A DNA stretch of 64,000 bases from Epinephelus fuscoguttatus (lineage: Eukaryota; Chordata; Actinopteri; Perciformes; Serranidae): assembly GCF_011397635.1 (NCBI RefSeq), contig NC_064754.1, positions 36,647,543 to 36,711,542 of the forward strand. The letters run 5' to 3'. The translations under genes and the position numbers were made by a program. The notes beneath the pieces are model-generated. The model did no database searches, was not told the origin of the DNA, and was given only the letters and a program-made list of their open reading frames with translations. This document shows positions 13,610-24,564 of this stretch, in pieces; position 1 is the first letter of the stretch, and the number at the start of each line of letters is the position of its first letter.

Positions 13610-13794
13610 TTTTTTTTTTAAGATATTTTTTGGGCATTTTAGCCTTTAATGGATAGGACAGCTTAAGTGTGAAGGGGGGAGAGAGAGAGGGAAGGACATG
13701 CAGCAAAGGGCCACAGGCTGGAGTCGAACCCGGGCCGCTGTGGCAACAGCCTTGTACATGGGGCGCCTGCTCTACGCCACTACACCGACGCCCC
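13610..13794 (-). mobile_element. tRNA-derived SINE with 16-bp target-site duplication
   Basis: On the minus strand the head has a pol III A box (TGGCGTAGAGCAGG) and a B box (GGTTCGACTCC), followed by a pyrimidine-rich body and a poly-A tail, which appears as the T run at 13610-13620 on the plus strand. The element is bracketed by a perfect duplication of AGATTCAGCTTTTCTT at 13594-13609 and 13795-13810, showing target-primed insertion and little decay since. Confidence 0.92.
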
Positions 13795-14048
13795 AGATTC
13801 AGCTTTTCTTATAGAGAATGTGAAGGTAGCCCACATCACACGGGTAAGATGGGGGCATCATCTCTCTCACCAAAGTGTTTGCACTCAGTCCAAAAATGAG
13901 ATCATTTACAATATCTGCGTAAATGAGTGGAAGTAGTGCACCAAGGTCTATGTTGTTTATCCTGACTACGTTGTCCAAACACCATTGCTTGACCAGCCCC
14001 CAGTCACAGGTAACAGAGTGTTGTCCTCACAAGGTGGCGCCCATGTCC

Positions 14049-14081
<33 letters not shown>

Positions 14082-15101
14082 GGGTGACTTCGACCTCACA
14101 TTCTCTATCTGTATATTGTCCCCCCTTTAATCCACTACTGTCATGCAGACATGTTGGAAACACAGCCTGCTCTGCACTCCCTATTCCCCACCCACATGCT
14201 CCCAGACACACCTGGTGGAGATCTGCATGTTTCTCTTTTTCTACTTTAGATCTGGACTGTATTAATCTTTGTCTGTCAGGAATGGTCAGCTGCTGAGATG
14301 ACCCAGAGGTCAGTTTTTACAAACCCAATGTCTCAGCCCTTGCCCCTCAGCTGCAGTGTAACTGAATACTGACACCATCACTGTCGTTGTGTTTTCCACA
14401 TGGACAAGCTCAAAGCCTTCAAGTCCCTGAAGAAACAGGAGGAGCAGGCTACTGAGTTTACAGTAAAAAAAAAAAAAAAAAAAAACACTCACAAATGATA
14501 ATTGTGTTGCTGTCCAGGAAACCAAGAGAATATTTTGACAATGTGACCAGAACCATGCTCTTTTAACTACAGGTGTTTCTGTTGCAGGCACACTCTAGCT
14601 CATGCTCACAGCAGGACCCAATGTAGCCTACCCAGCAGTCCTTTGGCTATGGCTACACAGCGCTGCACTGGGTTACAGCCAGCCCCCACAGCCCAGCTTC
14701 ACTTAAAGCATCTCACCACAACCAAGCACCTTGCCTCTGTATGTCTTTTTCTCTCTGTGCTCTTCTACTGAAAATTAGATTTTCATACAAACTTATTTTA
14801 TTAGTGCTATTTCCTTAAATATACATGACTTTTACTCAAGTTGGTGGTTGTTTACTCAATGATATCCACCAAGTGTGGGTAAGAAAGTTAGCACACATTG
14901 TCTTAACACATTTGATGCTGTTATGGGAGCAATGGACAGACTGTCATTGAAGACTAACTTTACCTTCCAAAAGAATACTGTCAACCTCAACATTCTGAGT
15001 GTGAAAACAGCGTCAACTGTTGGGCTATTATAGAAATACGCAGGAAAGAAGCAAGCACTCTCAAAATAAATCCCCTGGAAAGGTGCACAGCCAAAAACAG
15101 C

Positions 15102-15426
15102 GAAAAAGGGAAAAATGCCAGCACTCACAAGTGTCTTTTTGGTAAATTTAATAAACCAACTTGGGTGGCAGTACCAGAAACACAGACATTTTGACAGAAA
15201 GTCTTCTTCAGTGTGTTACTCAGGTTACGGAAGTGGCGTTTAAGTACGCTCGAAGCAATCAGAGCAGGTGTGTGGAAAGACACTTTACACTTCCGCCACT
15301 TCCGTTCTGGCAGAAGTGTAAAGTGTCTTTCCACACACCTGCTCTGATTCTTCTGGTACTGCCACCCAAGTTGGTTTATTAAATTTACCAAAAGGAGTAG
15401 TGAGTGCTGGCATTTTTCCCTTTTTC
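15102..15426. mobile_element. Compound inverted-repeat (foldback) element
   Basis: Outer arms: GAAAAAGGGAAAAATGCCAG at 15102 onward is inverted at the 15426 end; a 43-bp perfect arm at 15137-15179 pairs with 15351-15393. Inner arms: a 36-bp perfect arm at 15257-15292 pairs with 15314-15349. The right halves of both arms abut each other while the left halves are separated by about 77 bases. No ORF of known family was seen inside. Confidence 0.85.
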
Positions 15427-16479
15427 TATTATAGAAATAGTAAACAGTAAACCTGTGCATCCTCTCTCCAGAGACTCAGACTTAATAATCATCTTGAAAA
15501 GTAGCCTATGTTCAGCGTGGAGTGTTTCCCTCAAAGAGAGAGATGCATTTTTGTTGACAGTAAATAAGGAGACCTAAAGTAATGCCGTGTAAACAGTACA
15601 TTCTTCAGATGCTTGGTCATTCTTGTTAAAAGCCTGATGCAGAGTGACAGGACACATAGAAAGTAAGAGTATGTCTCACAGCCATTGTCACAGTGTGAGT
15701 CTCGATAGACTGAACAGTATTCAGTCAAAATATGTGTGTGTGCGTGTGTTATTATTTCTTACAGTGTATCCAAAGTACAAGTATGAATCCCAGCCTTCAT
15801 GGAAATCGACACCAGCTAACGTCATGAAGCTAGTGAGTTTGTTTTTCAACTCCATTACATGTGGAGCCCGCATATGAGATAAGTACTCGTAGAGGGTTTT
15901 ATGTGTCATAACCAAACAGTAGTCGTGTTTGGATCAAAACATATATCTGTTGTGTAGAATAATAACCTTTGGAAGACTTCTTGGAATTGGCTCATTGGCA
16001 TTTGGATGTTGCGCATGAAGCTCTTTCAGAGAAAGAAACATGATAACCCTTCTATATCTGATGACCTTATTTTGAGAAATTGGTGCAAATACATCAAAGA
16101 TACCTTGTTAAAAATTACAAATATTTGCTTGTCAAATGTCAAAATAAAATACAAAATACTGATATAAGTTAATGTAACTGATTGAAATACAAGTAATTTG
16201 TCATTTGAAAATAGAAAAATACATTCTACACAAACTGATATAATCACATTTAAGGCATTTAGTAGCCTCGATATGGGTTTGTCCTTAAGTCTCTACATAC
16301 TGGTAATTTCCCACGTCATAGATTTGAAATGGCCTATCAGGTTATCTTAAAGGCGAAGAGAAAGAGGTACAAGCTCTTAAAGTATTTTCTTTTTAAAGTG
16401 TGTTGTAACAAATTAAATCCTATTTTTTTCTGATCAGCAAAATATAAATTCCGAAATACTAAAAAGTAATTCAATATGT

Positions 16480-16771
16480 TGCATGTTCTCCCCGTGTCAG
16501 CGTGGGTTCTCTCCGGGCACTCCGGCTTCCTCCCACAGTCCAAAGACATGCAGATTGGGGACTAGGTTAATTGATAACTCTAAATTGTCCATAGGTGTGA
16601 ATGTGAGCGTGAATGGTTGTTTGTCTCTATGTGTCAGCCCTGCGATAGTCTGGCGACCTGTCCAGGGTGTACCCTGCCTCTCGCCCGATGTCAGCTGGGA
16701 TAGGCTCCAGCCCCCCCGCGACCCTCAAGAGGATGAAGCGGTTAGAAGATGAATGAATGAATGAATGAATG
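16480..16771 (+). mobile_element. 5'-truncated L2/CR1-type LINE tail
   Basis: Carries the conserved 3' region of teleost L2-like LINEs (GCATGTTCTCCCCGTGTCAG, CCCACAGTCCAAAGACATGC, CTGTCCAGGGTGTACCCTGC, GCTGGGATAGGCTCCAGCCC) ending in (TGAA)n at about 16750-16771. It is flanked by a perfect 12-bp duplication AATTCAATATGT at 16468-16479 and 16772-16783. Confidence 0.9.
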
Positions 16772-17139
16772 AATTCAATATGTATTTGAAATACATTTAA
16801 TTGAAATACTGCCTATCTCTGAGTGCAATAATGAAAAATCTATTACAGAGAGTGAGTGGATTGGGTTTATGTAACATAAATAACAGTTTCCATTAGAAGG
16901 GTTATTTGAAGGACACGTGGTTAAATTATGCGTTCAAAAATGTGTCTGTTTGTCATGTGATCTGGAAATTTTTATTCTTTGTATTTTGGTTGTAATTATG
17001 GTGGCACTGTAGGTGTTTGCCAGACTTCTGAGAAGGGAACACTTCATTGTGCTGGGAAAAAAAAATCATTGGAACTTGACTCACCACAAACAAACCATAC
17101 CACTATGCCTGTCTCACATGACCTCAGCCCACAGGCCTT

Positions 17140-17145
17140 TATAAA
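17140..17145 (+). promoter_or_regulatory. Candidate TATA box of the TBC/TLDc gene
   Basis: TATAAA within CCTTTATAAAGCC, 82 bases before the start codon at 17228. The spacing leaves room for a TSS near 17170 and a short unspliced 5' UTR. This is inferred from motif and position only. Confidence 0.45.
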
Positions 17146-17227
17146 GCCCTGATCCTCAGAACATGCGGCTTGTGACAGGACACATTACACCTTCCAGCTT
17201 GTATTTTGTGGAAGAATAAGATTTGAG

Positions 17228-18499
17228 ATGATCGATGTTTCAAGAACGCCGGAGTTCTCCAACTGTGGAAACATGAATTCAATCTCGATGGTCACATCGT
17301 CTGACCAAGACCTGGAATCTATGGCAGGAAGCAGGGGCAGGCAAAGGTCTCACTCCTATTACAGTGCGGAGGACAGTAAGAATTATGGTGAGCAGACACA
17401 GACAGAGGAAACCTCTCTACGACCTCGCTCCAGGTATGTTTTTATATTCAGCTTGCATTATGTTACTGACTAGACAACATACAGCAACAAGCTTGTTTAT
17501 TTCTAATTATGTGGATTTTTATTTTAATGTTGTGGCAAAATTGGATAACAGACAGATCATGCCCAAAAATAAAAAAGTCTAAAAACAGGCACAATTATTA
17601 CTGAATATATAATTAATACACAATCAACTGCTCTCCAGGTCCTTTTACAGTTATGAGACATCAGAGCTTTACACTAACTACGATGTGGCAAACTTTGCAA
17701 TGTGCTGTCCACCGAGGCAGAGAGATGGGGCTGGTGTTCGAGTCCCCTTAAAGAAGTCCAAGTCTAAACCAAACAAGCAATCACCAACAAGAGAGCTTAG
17801 TGGTACTGAAATAATGATTTTATAATGTATTCAATTCACCAAATATTTTTACTTTTTTGTGGAAAATGAAAATTAAATATATGTATGTCTACTTTGCTCA
17901 GGCAGTAAAGGCAGTCTCAAGTCAGTGGCGATGATGACTATCTCCGAGTCGGACAATTGGGAAATTTGCTCCAGCTCAGGGATGAAGTATGGCCAGTTTG
18001 TGGACTGGGAGAAGATTGACCCAGAAGCTGCAAAGAGATACCAGCAGATCTTGAAGAGTGATCATCAGCAGTTGAAAATTATGGGTCGAGAGGGATTCTG
18101 GGCCATGCCCCACACACTGAGGGCCAAAGCGTACTATCACATCATCCACAGCATCAATTCCAGGTTAGGACTCACATTTAAATTAAAAATATAAAATATA
18201 TACATTCTGTCACAAAGGCAGTGTGTTTGTGGGAACTGATATGGCCTTTGCAAAATCAGTGTGCACATTTTAATTTAAATCCACTGAGCTTAATGTTGTG
18301 AATGTGGGTTGATGTTTTATCTGCAGTAGGTGCGTCACTCCAGACCGAGATGTCTACAATGAACTCTCCAAGACGCTCTTTGGAGAGCAGAAGATCAGCA
18401 ACCATCCAGTCCCAGAGTACATGGAGGCAGGAGAAATACCCCGGTACTTTTATGGGAAAATTGGTTCATATTTCATCGACATATTGCAATGTACACACA

Positions 18500-18545
<46 letters not shown>

Positions 18546-21500
18546 ATAAACATATTCCAGGGAAATTATGCTAATAGATCTACTGTATGAACTTTAAAGA
18601 TCCAATATGTATGATTTAGGGAAATATTCTTAACTACGTTTTTATTGGTTTATAGTCGCCTGAAAATAAGAATTGTTTTGTTTCCGCTACCTCACAATGA
18701 GCCGTTTATATCTACATTAGGAGGTGGTCCTCTTACACGGAGTCCACCATGTTGTTTCTACAGTAGCCCAGAACAGACAAACCAAACACTGACTCTAGAT
18801 AAGCCAAATTGCATTTTCGCATTTTTTGACACTGTAGTTCCCCTACACGCTTGTCACATGGTGGAGGTTTTAGTTCTACAACCTTACCACTAGATGCCAC
18901 TAACCCTACACACTTGACCTTTAAACTGGCAAAAGAACAAACCTAAAAAGCATAAAGTGCCCTCATCATATTTAAGCATGTCAGATGATATCTATTTGTT
19001 TAATTTTTACTTTAGTGGCCATTTGTGTTTTTTAACTTTTGAAAATGGATTGCCTTCTACCCAGAAAGACAATGATGCAAGATGCAAATTTTGTCCAGAA
19101 GTGATAAAAGATAATTGAACATCATGAGATGAATGATCCCATGAAAAAAATACCACAGCTGTGCTTTCAAGGTCTGTTAGGATTCAGTGGCAACTAGTGG
19201 CAAGATTGCAACATTGCAACCAACTGAAAGCTCTCCCGTGTGCATGTGGGAAAGCTACAATGGCCAACACAAAAATGCTAAAACTTAAAATGTGAATGGC
19301 CCTATGTAGAGCCAGTGTTTGGTTTGTCTGTTCTGGGCTACTGTAGAAACAACATGGTGAACACCATGGAAGAGGACCTGCTCCGTATGTTGATGTAAAC
19401 AGCTCATTCTAAGGTAACGAAAACACAATGATTCTTGTTTTCGAGTGATTCTAAACCAATAAATGCCTAGTTATAAATATTATGTTCAATATTATATTCT
19501 ATCAATATATCCCCCTTATCCTACACACTGGACCTTTAAGTGTTGAATTGTAATGTATACGTGTATACCTTCACATAGAAGTCTCACCAAATGAGCTTTA
19601 AAAAGCATGTTATTGATTGTTCTTCTCTTATCCAGATACTGTCTCAACAAAGCAGGCCTGAACTCTGTGAAAAAGATCCTCCTTTGCCTCGGCCAATCTA
19701 TCCCAGACATGAACTTCTGCCCCATCCTGCCCGAATTGGTCTCCCTCCTCCTCCACTTCAGCGAGGACGAAGCTGAGTGTTTCCACAGTGTGTCACGACT
19801 TATCTGCTACACTGACCCCAACAAACGTTACATCGACCAGACCTTCCTCACGTACCGTGCTTCTTGCATGACCTTCGGAGACCTCGCTAACAGGTGCTGC
19901 AGAGGCATCCGTAAGCTGATCGCCAGCTCTCACCAGAACCTCTTTGAGTTTTACTCTGACTGGACCATGTGGATATTCGCTGACCTCCCGTTCACATACG
20001 CCATCAGAGTGCTGGATGTCTACTTATTGGAGGGCTACAAGGTCCTCTACAGGTTCGTTTTTGCTGCATCTTAACATGTCAACAAAATCCTGTAATCTGA
20101 ATATTTGTCATGATATAACCCATGACTTCTGAAACAATGCAGTAAAAGTATTTCACAATTATTATTTGCGCAGGGTGGCATTGGCTTTGCTTAGCCTCTA
20201 CAAAATCTCTGTTTCATCTCGAGTGGCGGACGTGGAGGACTTCAGAACAGATATGAAAAGGTTCGTTCAGAACATAGCTCGCCACATCACGGCTGAGAAG
20301 CTTCTGGAAAAGGCCTTCATGATTCCGATGGCCACACGGAGAGAGCTCAACCTCCTGTTCAATGCCAATAAGGACTCCCTCATGCAAAAGGGTGTCAGCA
20401 CACATCAGAAGAGGTGGGTTAATGCCGAAAATTGATATAAATTGGACAGTGAGAGGCAAATAAGAAATACGGAGATTGAAGATTGAGATTGAATAAGCTT
20501 CAAATACAGTTTAAAAAGAAACTAGATGTTTTAATTCATAAAGTTAGTGAATGAACTGCCTTAAAATTTTAAGTTCACTGAATTTGAGAAGACAAGTTCG
20601 GGTAATTTTGTAATGATTTAAATAAATAAACTTTTCTAGTCCAGTAAATTTGATCCCAAATTACCCTTACTTATTACCCTTACTTAAATAATTTAGTTTA
20701 CATAACTAAACAAAATTACAATCAGGTTTATTTTACTAGAAAAGTTGATTTGTTTTGAATCATTACAAAATGATCTCAACATGTATTCTCAAATTCAGAC
20801 AACTTAAAAATTTAAGGCAGCTCAGACAATACATTTTTAAAGTTAAAACAACCAGTTTCTTTTTACAGTGTTATAATTCATTATGTTTTGTAAAGGATGT
20901 TTCATGAGATCTATGAGTAAAGTGCTGGGAAAAAAACTGCTTACATTTAACTTTTTTTCAATTTCATATTCTCACCATAGCTATTTTTATGTTCCTAAAG
21001 GCAGTCGGTTGAGACGGTGGACTTTAACAACTTCACCTCCAGTGTTGTGACAGGGACTGAGATGAGAGTCGTCTGGGCCTGGATACCTGAGCGATTTGCC
21101 CTTTTCAGCCCCATCAGGCTTTTTAGTACAGCTGAACAAGGAAGAGGCCTGGCTTTGTGAGTTACCTTTGTTTAATACTTTAACATCACTGAGAAACCAT
21201 CTGTGAGACAAAGAACTAATGAGTTGGTGTTCCACAGACATGAATTATGACTAGGAGTGTTTCTTTCATATATCAAAAGCGTTTATATCTTTCAGTTCTG
21301 TCTCTTTATACCTGAGTTGTTAAATGAGGTCAGGTCGTCATGGATCAATAACTGCTGAATACCGTGTGCCAGCAGTGAAAAACAGATTCTCAGGTCCTGT
21401 TACATAACAGAGAGAGGCAGCGTGTTTTCACTATCAACATGTTTGCTATGACAGTGAAAGTCAAGTGCAAGTCCTAACTTTTATTGTTTAACTCATGGTT

Positions 21501-23667
21501 CAAAAAAGCAGTGCTCCACAGGAAAAGTGGCCACTTGTAAAACATAAAGTAGGATGCTGTGGAAAGTTATGTTAATTGTTAAAGTTGTGATCCATTTGAT
21601 TGTCCATTGTCCATTTCATTCTTATTATGATTCAAAATGCATATATAGCAATTTATTGGATATTAAAAACAACTCATGCTCTTGTTTTTTTTTCTCTCCC
21701 ATATAGATTCTATACACACGTGGAGGGACACGAACCAGCAGTCTTGATTATCAAAACTGTGGATGAAGAGGTAACATCAGATAACACAGATTATATTTGG
21801 ATACACAGGATAATTTTGCTGCATGTGCTTTTCTAATTTATTCACCTATAGAAATAAAATGAGTAGAAAGGACATTTTGCTGTGGCCATTAGACATGTGC
21901 AAAAGAAAATGGCGATTGTTGTTAGTTGTTATGATGACAACACACATCAGTGAGGCCGTGAACACCATTTTGTGGCCTATTCTTACCCTTATTTTTCTTA
22001 GTAAACAGAAAAAATATGATCAGTCAAGTTCATCAATCAAGTTTCTCTCTTCACCAAACTAAGACTAGCGTTAGCTTAACTGCCTTGTTAACTCAGCATA
22101 AAACACACAAACCATCTTAGTTAAACTTGTTAGTCTAGTAGTTGGTGCACTGTTTCAACAATCACCAGCTTCACCAGCAAATTTGAGAGACTTTTATTTA
22201 TTTATTTATTTTTTTACTGTATGTCCCTTTTTAACAAGCTAGAAAAGTGTCAAAACCACACAGTACTTGGTTGCAACGTAATATTTTAACACAAAAAAAT
22301 ACAGCAGCTTTTCTTTCACAAATGTGGGAGTGAAATTGAGTTAAAATGTACAAAAAAGTGAAATTTATCTTGCCTGGCCAGGCAGCTCTCTGGGTGCTCA
22401 ACACCCCTAAACCTCTGGTCCTAGAATCGCCCCTGGTAAAAAATAAATAAAAAATAAAAAAATACATCATGTTTCAATAAACATAAAATTAATGGCAATA
22501 AAAGAAACAGAAAAATAGCAGTTTTGGTAATATTTTAAAAGCAGGGAATTGCTTGTTTCAGAATGTAAGGGTACTACCCCACTGCTTGTTTGGTCGTTGC
22601 TGATAAACCTCAGTTCAGACTTGCTGCAAGTTGGTTAGTTAGCCAGCTACAATGGTTGCACTGACAATCATACACATAAAAATGGCCACCGCCTAACCAT
22701 CCTGCTACGTTGATTGGGATTGGAAATTCCATTCTACAACCATTTTATTTCTATTTATTCAACCTTCAATTTGAACCTGTCGTACTGTAATACCAATAAT
22801 GACTACAGTTTGTTTGTGGAATACACTTGGTGTGATATTGAATATTTGTGTTTCTCATTTCTCAGGTCTTTGGTGCCTTCCTGTCCACAGATGTAATAGA
22901 AAGACAAAAGTATGACTCTGAGGGACTTACATTCTTTGGAACTGGGGAATGTTTTGTTTTTACGGTAAGACACTTTACCACTTGTTTCCACTTGAATTCG
23001 TCATATGTGTTTGCTGCAACATGTATCGAGTCAGTAGATTTTGATCTTTATTATCTTAAGTCAAACGAGAAATTTTCACACTCTTTCAGCTTCGTCCCAG
23101 CATGGAGCGCTACCAGCAGGCTATGGTCAACATAATGACCAAGAGAGCCTCCCCTCGGCAGGTGCAAGACAGCAATGGCGTCTCATCTCCAGTATCCAAT
23201 GGTGGCATCTCCCCAATCACAACCACCACCACCACTGACACCAAAATTCTGACTTGTCCTGCTGGAACCCCCCAAGACCCCAGCTACCTGACGATCCCCT
23301 TCACTGCCCCGTCAGCAGAACCCATGACTGCCAAACAGCCGAAAAGACCCAAGGAACATGAAGCATCCATGTTCATAGCAGGCAGTGACAGTCAGCTCAT
23401 AATCGGTATGCCAGTTAGGTGTTTAGAAAAATGTCTCAAAGTCAAGAGTTAACAGTGTGTATGCAGTGCTAATGTATGTGTCCTCTCTTAGGTGGTGATG
23501 GAGGCCACGCACTCTGCCTACAGGAAGACCTAGAAAGGGGATACTCAGAGCCTTGTGACACATTCAAGAGCATCCCACTCTGCAAGGGACATTTCAAGAT
23601 CCAGGCCCTCGAAGTGTGGGGCATCCAGAACTCTATTTCCCTTTCTCACAGTCTTCCCTCTCAGTAA
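17228..23667 (+). CDS. TBC1D24-like protein (TBC + TLDc domains), complete
   Basis: The TBC1D24/Skywalker family acts in vesicle trafficking and oxidation resistance. Eleven exons: 17228-17433, 17639-17802, 17902-18163, 18330-18443 (or from 18327), 19636-20052, 20174-20413, 21001-21156, 21707-21770, 22866-22964, 23090-23405, 23492-23667; phases agree and give 737 residues. Residues 1 to about 185 are a Ser/Arg-rich tail (RGRQRSHSYYSAED; KKSKSKPNKQ) without counterpart in the 559-residue human TBC1D24. The TBC part (about 187-415) shows REGFWAMPHTLRAKAYYHII, KKILLCLGQSIPDMNFCP, DEAECFHSVSRLICYTDP, ASCMTFGDL and LEGYKVLYRVALALL. The TLDc part (about 470-735) shows VVWAWIPERFALFSPIRLF, VEGHEPAVLIIKT, GAFLSTDVIER, FFGTGECFVF, GGDGGHALCLQEDLERG and CDTFKSIPLC. 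No canonical IxxDxxR arginine-finger motif was noticed, as in other TBC1D24 proteins. A Thr run in exon 10 interrupts the TLDc part. It is a family member; direct orthology to TBC1D24 is doubtful. Confidence 0.9.
18500..18541. repeat. (CA)n microsatellite in TBC/TLDc intron 4
   Basis: Long AC dinucleotide run shortly after the exon 4 donor. Confidence 0.95.
18592..18924 (+). mobile_element. MITE-like AAAGGTCCAGTGTGTAGG family, copy 2
   Basis: A diverged copy on the plus strand in intron 4 of the TBC/TLDc gene, starting CTTTAAAGATCCAATATGTA and ending with the inverted end CCTACACACTTGACCTTTAA. The family landmarks GCCTGAAAATAAGAATTGTT and TTTCTACAGTAGCCCAGAAC are present. Confidence 0.85.
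19169..19539 (-). mobile_element. MITE-like AAAGGTCCAGTGTGTAGG family, copy 3 (inverted)
   Basis: The same family as copy 2 but on the minus strand: it ends on the plus strand with ATCCTACACACTGGACCTTT and contains GTTCTGGGCTACTGTAGAAA. It lies 245 bases from copy 2 in the same intron, in opposite orientation. Confidence 0.88.
20506..20871. mobile_element. Long foldback MITE in TBC/TLDc intron 6
   Basis: The element is an imperfect palindrome. The left sequence ACAGTTTAAAAAGAAACTAG is mirrored by CCAGTTTCTTTTTACAGTG at the right end, and inner segments (TGCCTTAAAATTTTAAGTT; GAATTTGAGAA; AATTTTGTAATGATTTAAA; AACTTTTCTAGT) have inverted partners on the other side. Arms of roughly 150 bases or more could pair. 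It is AT-rich and codes for nothing I recognise. Confidence 0.85.
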
Positions 23668-24417
23668 AATAACGGGAGAGCAGCCTTGTAACTTTGCATC
23701 TTTTGGTAAACACTGGACCAGTTTGTCATGATGCTGTGTCTTTAGACTTGATATTTATGTACATTATTATGTAATTTATTTTGTGAAATGCACATATATG
23801 CACATACTGTGAAGCAACTGAGTGATATTTTACTTGACTTGTTATCTACATGTCAAGTCAAGTTTATTTGTGTAGCCTGATATCACATGCTTTGTCTTAC
23901 TGGACTTTACAAGCCCACATAAAGAATGGTTCCTATTTTAGTGAAGCTGTCTAAAAACACAAGGGAAATCTCAACAGGTTGATACACACCAGCTACAAGA
24001 GCAAGCATGTAGTGCAACACAATATGCAGTAATAAATCCATGATTCATCATCATTAATATACAAGTAAATAACTGAATAATTCTGGTTTTTGCTGTGTAG
24101 ACAATCTGTTGGGAAATTGTACCTTCAAGATGTATACCTGCTTCTATGTATTTTTTCTTATTATTTTGCAGTTTATTTGCATTTGATACACAAACTGCAT
24201 GCACTTTTTAATGTTATGATCAGCTGATCTTTTTTTCTCACTGTCTAATAACTTATTCAGATATATGACCTGTTGTGAACATAATAATTTTTACTGTGTA
24301 TGTAACGGCAAAAGCAAATGAGCTTCATACTGAAAACATATTTTTACTTTCTGTACACTGCTTCGCTTTTCTTACTTCCTGAGTTTAAAGCTTGACTTTG
24401 TTAACAGGTGTATTACT

Positions 24418-24423
24418 AATAAA
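24418..24423 (+). terminator. Candidate polyadenylation signal of the TBC/TLDc gene
   Basis: AATAAA followed within 10-25 bases by a GT-rich stretch (CTTGTGTGTAGG), about 750 bases beyond the stop codon at 23667. Confidence 0.5.
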
Positions 24424-24564
24424 GTGTCTAGGCCTGTGCTTGTGTGTAGGCATGTTTGCTTGTTTGCCATGAAAATGACTTGATTATTATCCTGTATTTT
24501 GTACAGTAGGTGCCATTGCACATACTAGAAAACTAACCAAATTAGACCTTACATTATAAATACA

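Larger units (their letters stand above)
12753..17139. other. Intergenic, repeat-rich, between divergent cfap45 and TBC/TLDc gene
   Basis: Holds the cfap45 5' flank, a SINE (13610-13794), a poly-A run of over 30 (14050-14087), a second poly-A run (14464-14484), the compound palindrome 15102-15426 and a LINE tail (16480-16771). A 57-nt ORF-like segment at 14400-14456 (MDKLKAFKSLKKQEEQATE) is not recognised. I see no supported gene. Confidence 0.7.

Noticed and set aside
13690-13794. tRNA gene on the minus strand
   Set aside because: A and B boxes are present, but there is no cloverleaf or anticodon arm, and the poly-A tail and target-site duplication show a SINE.
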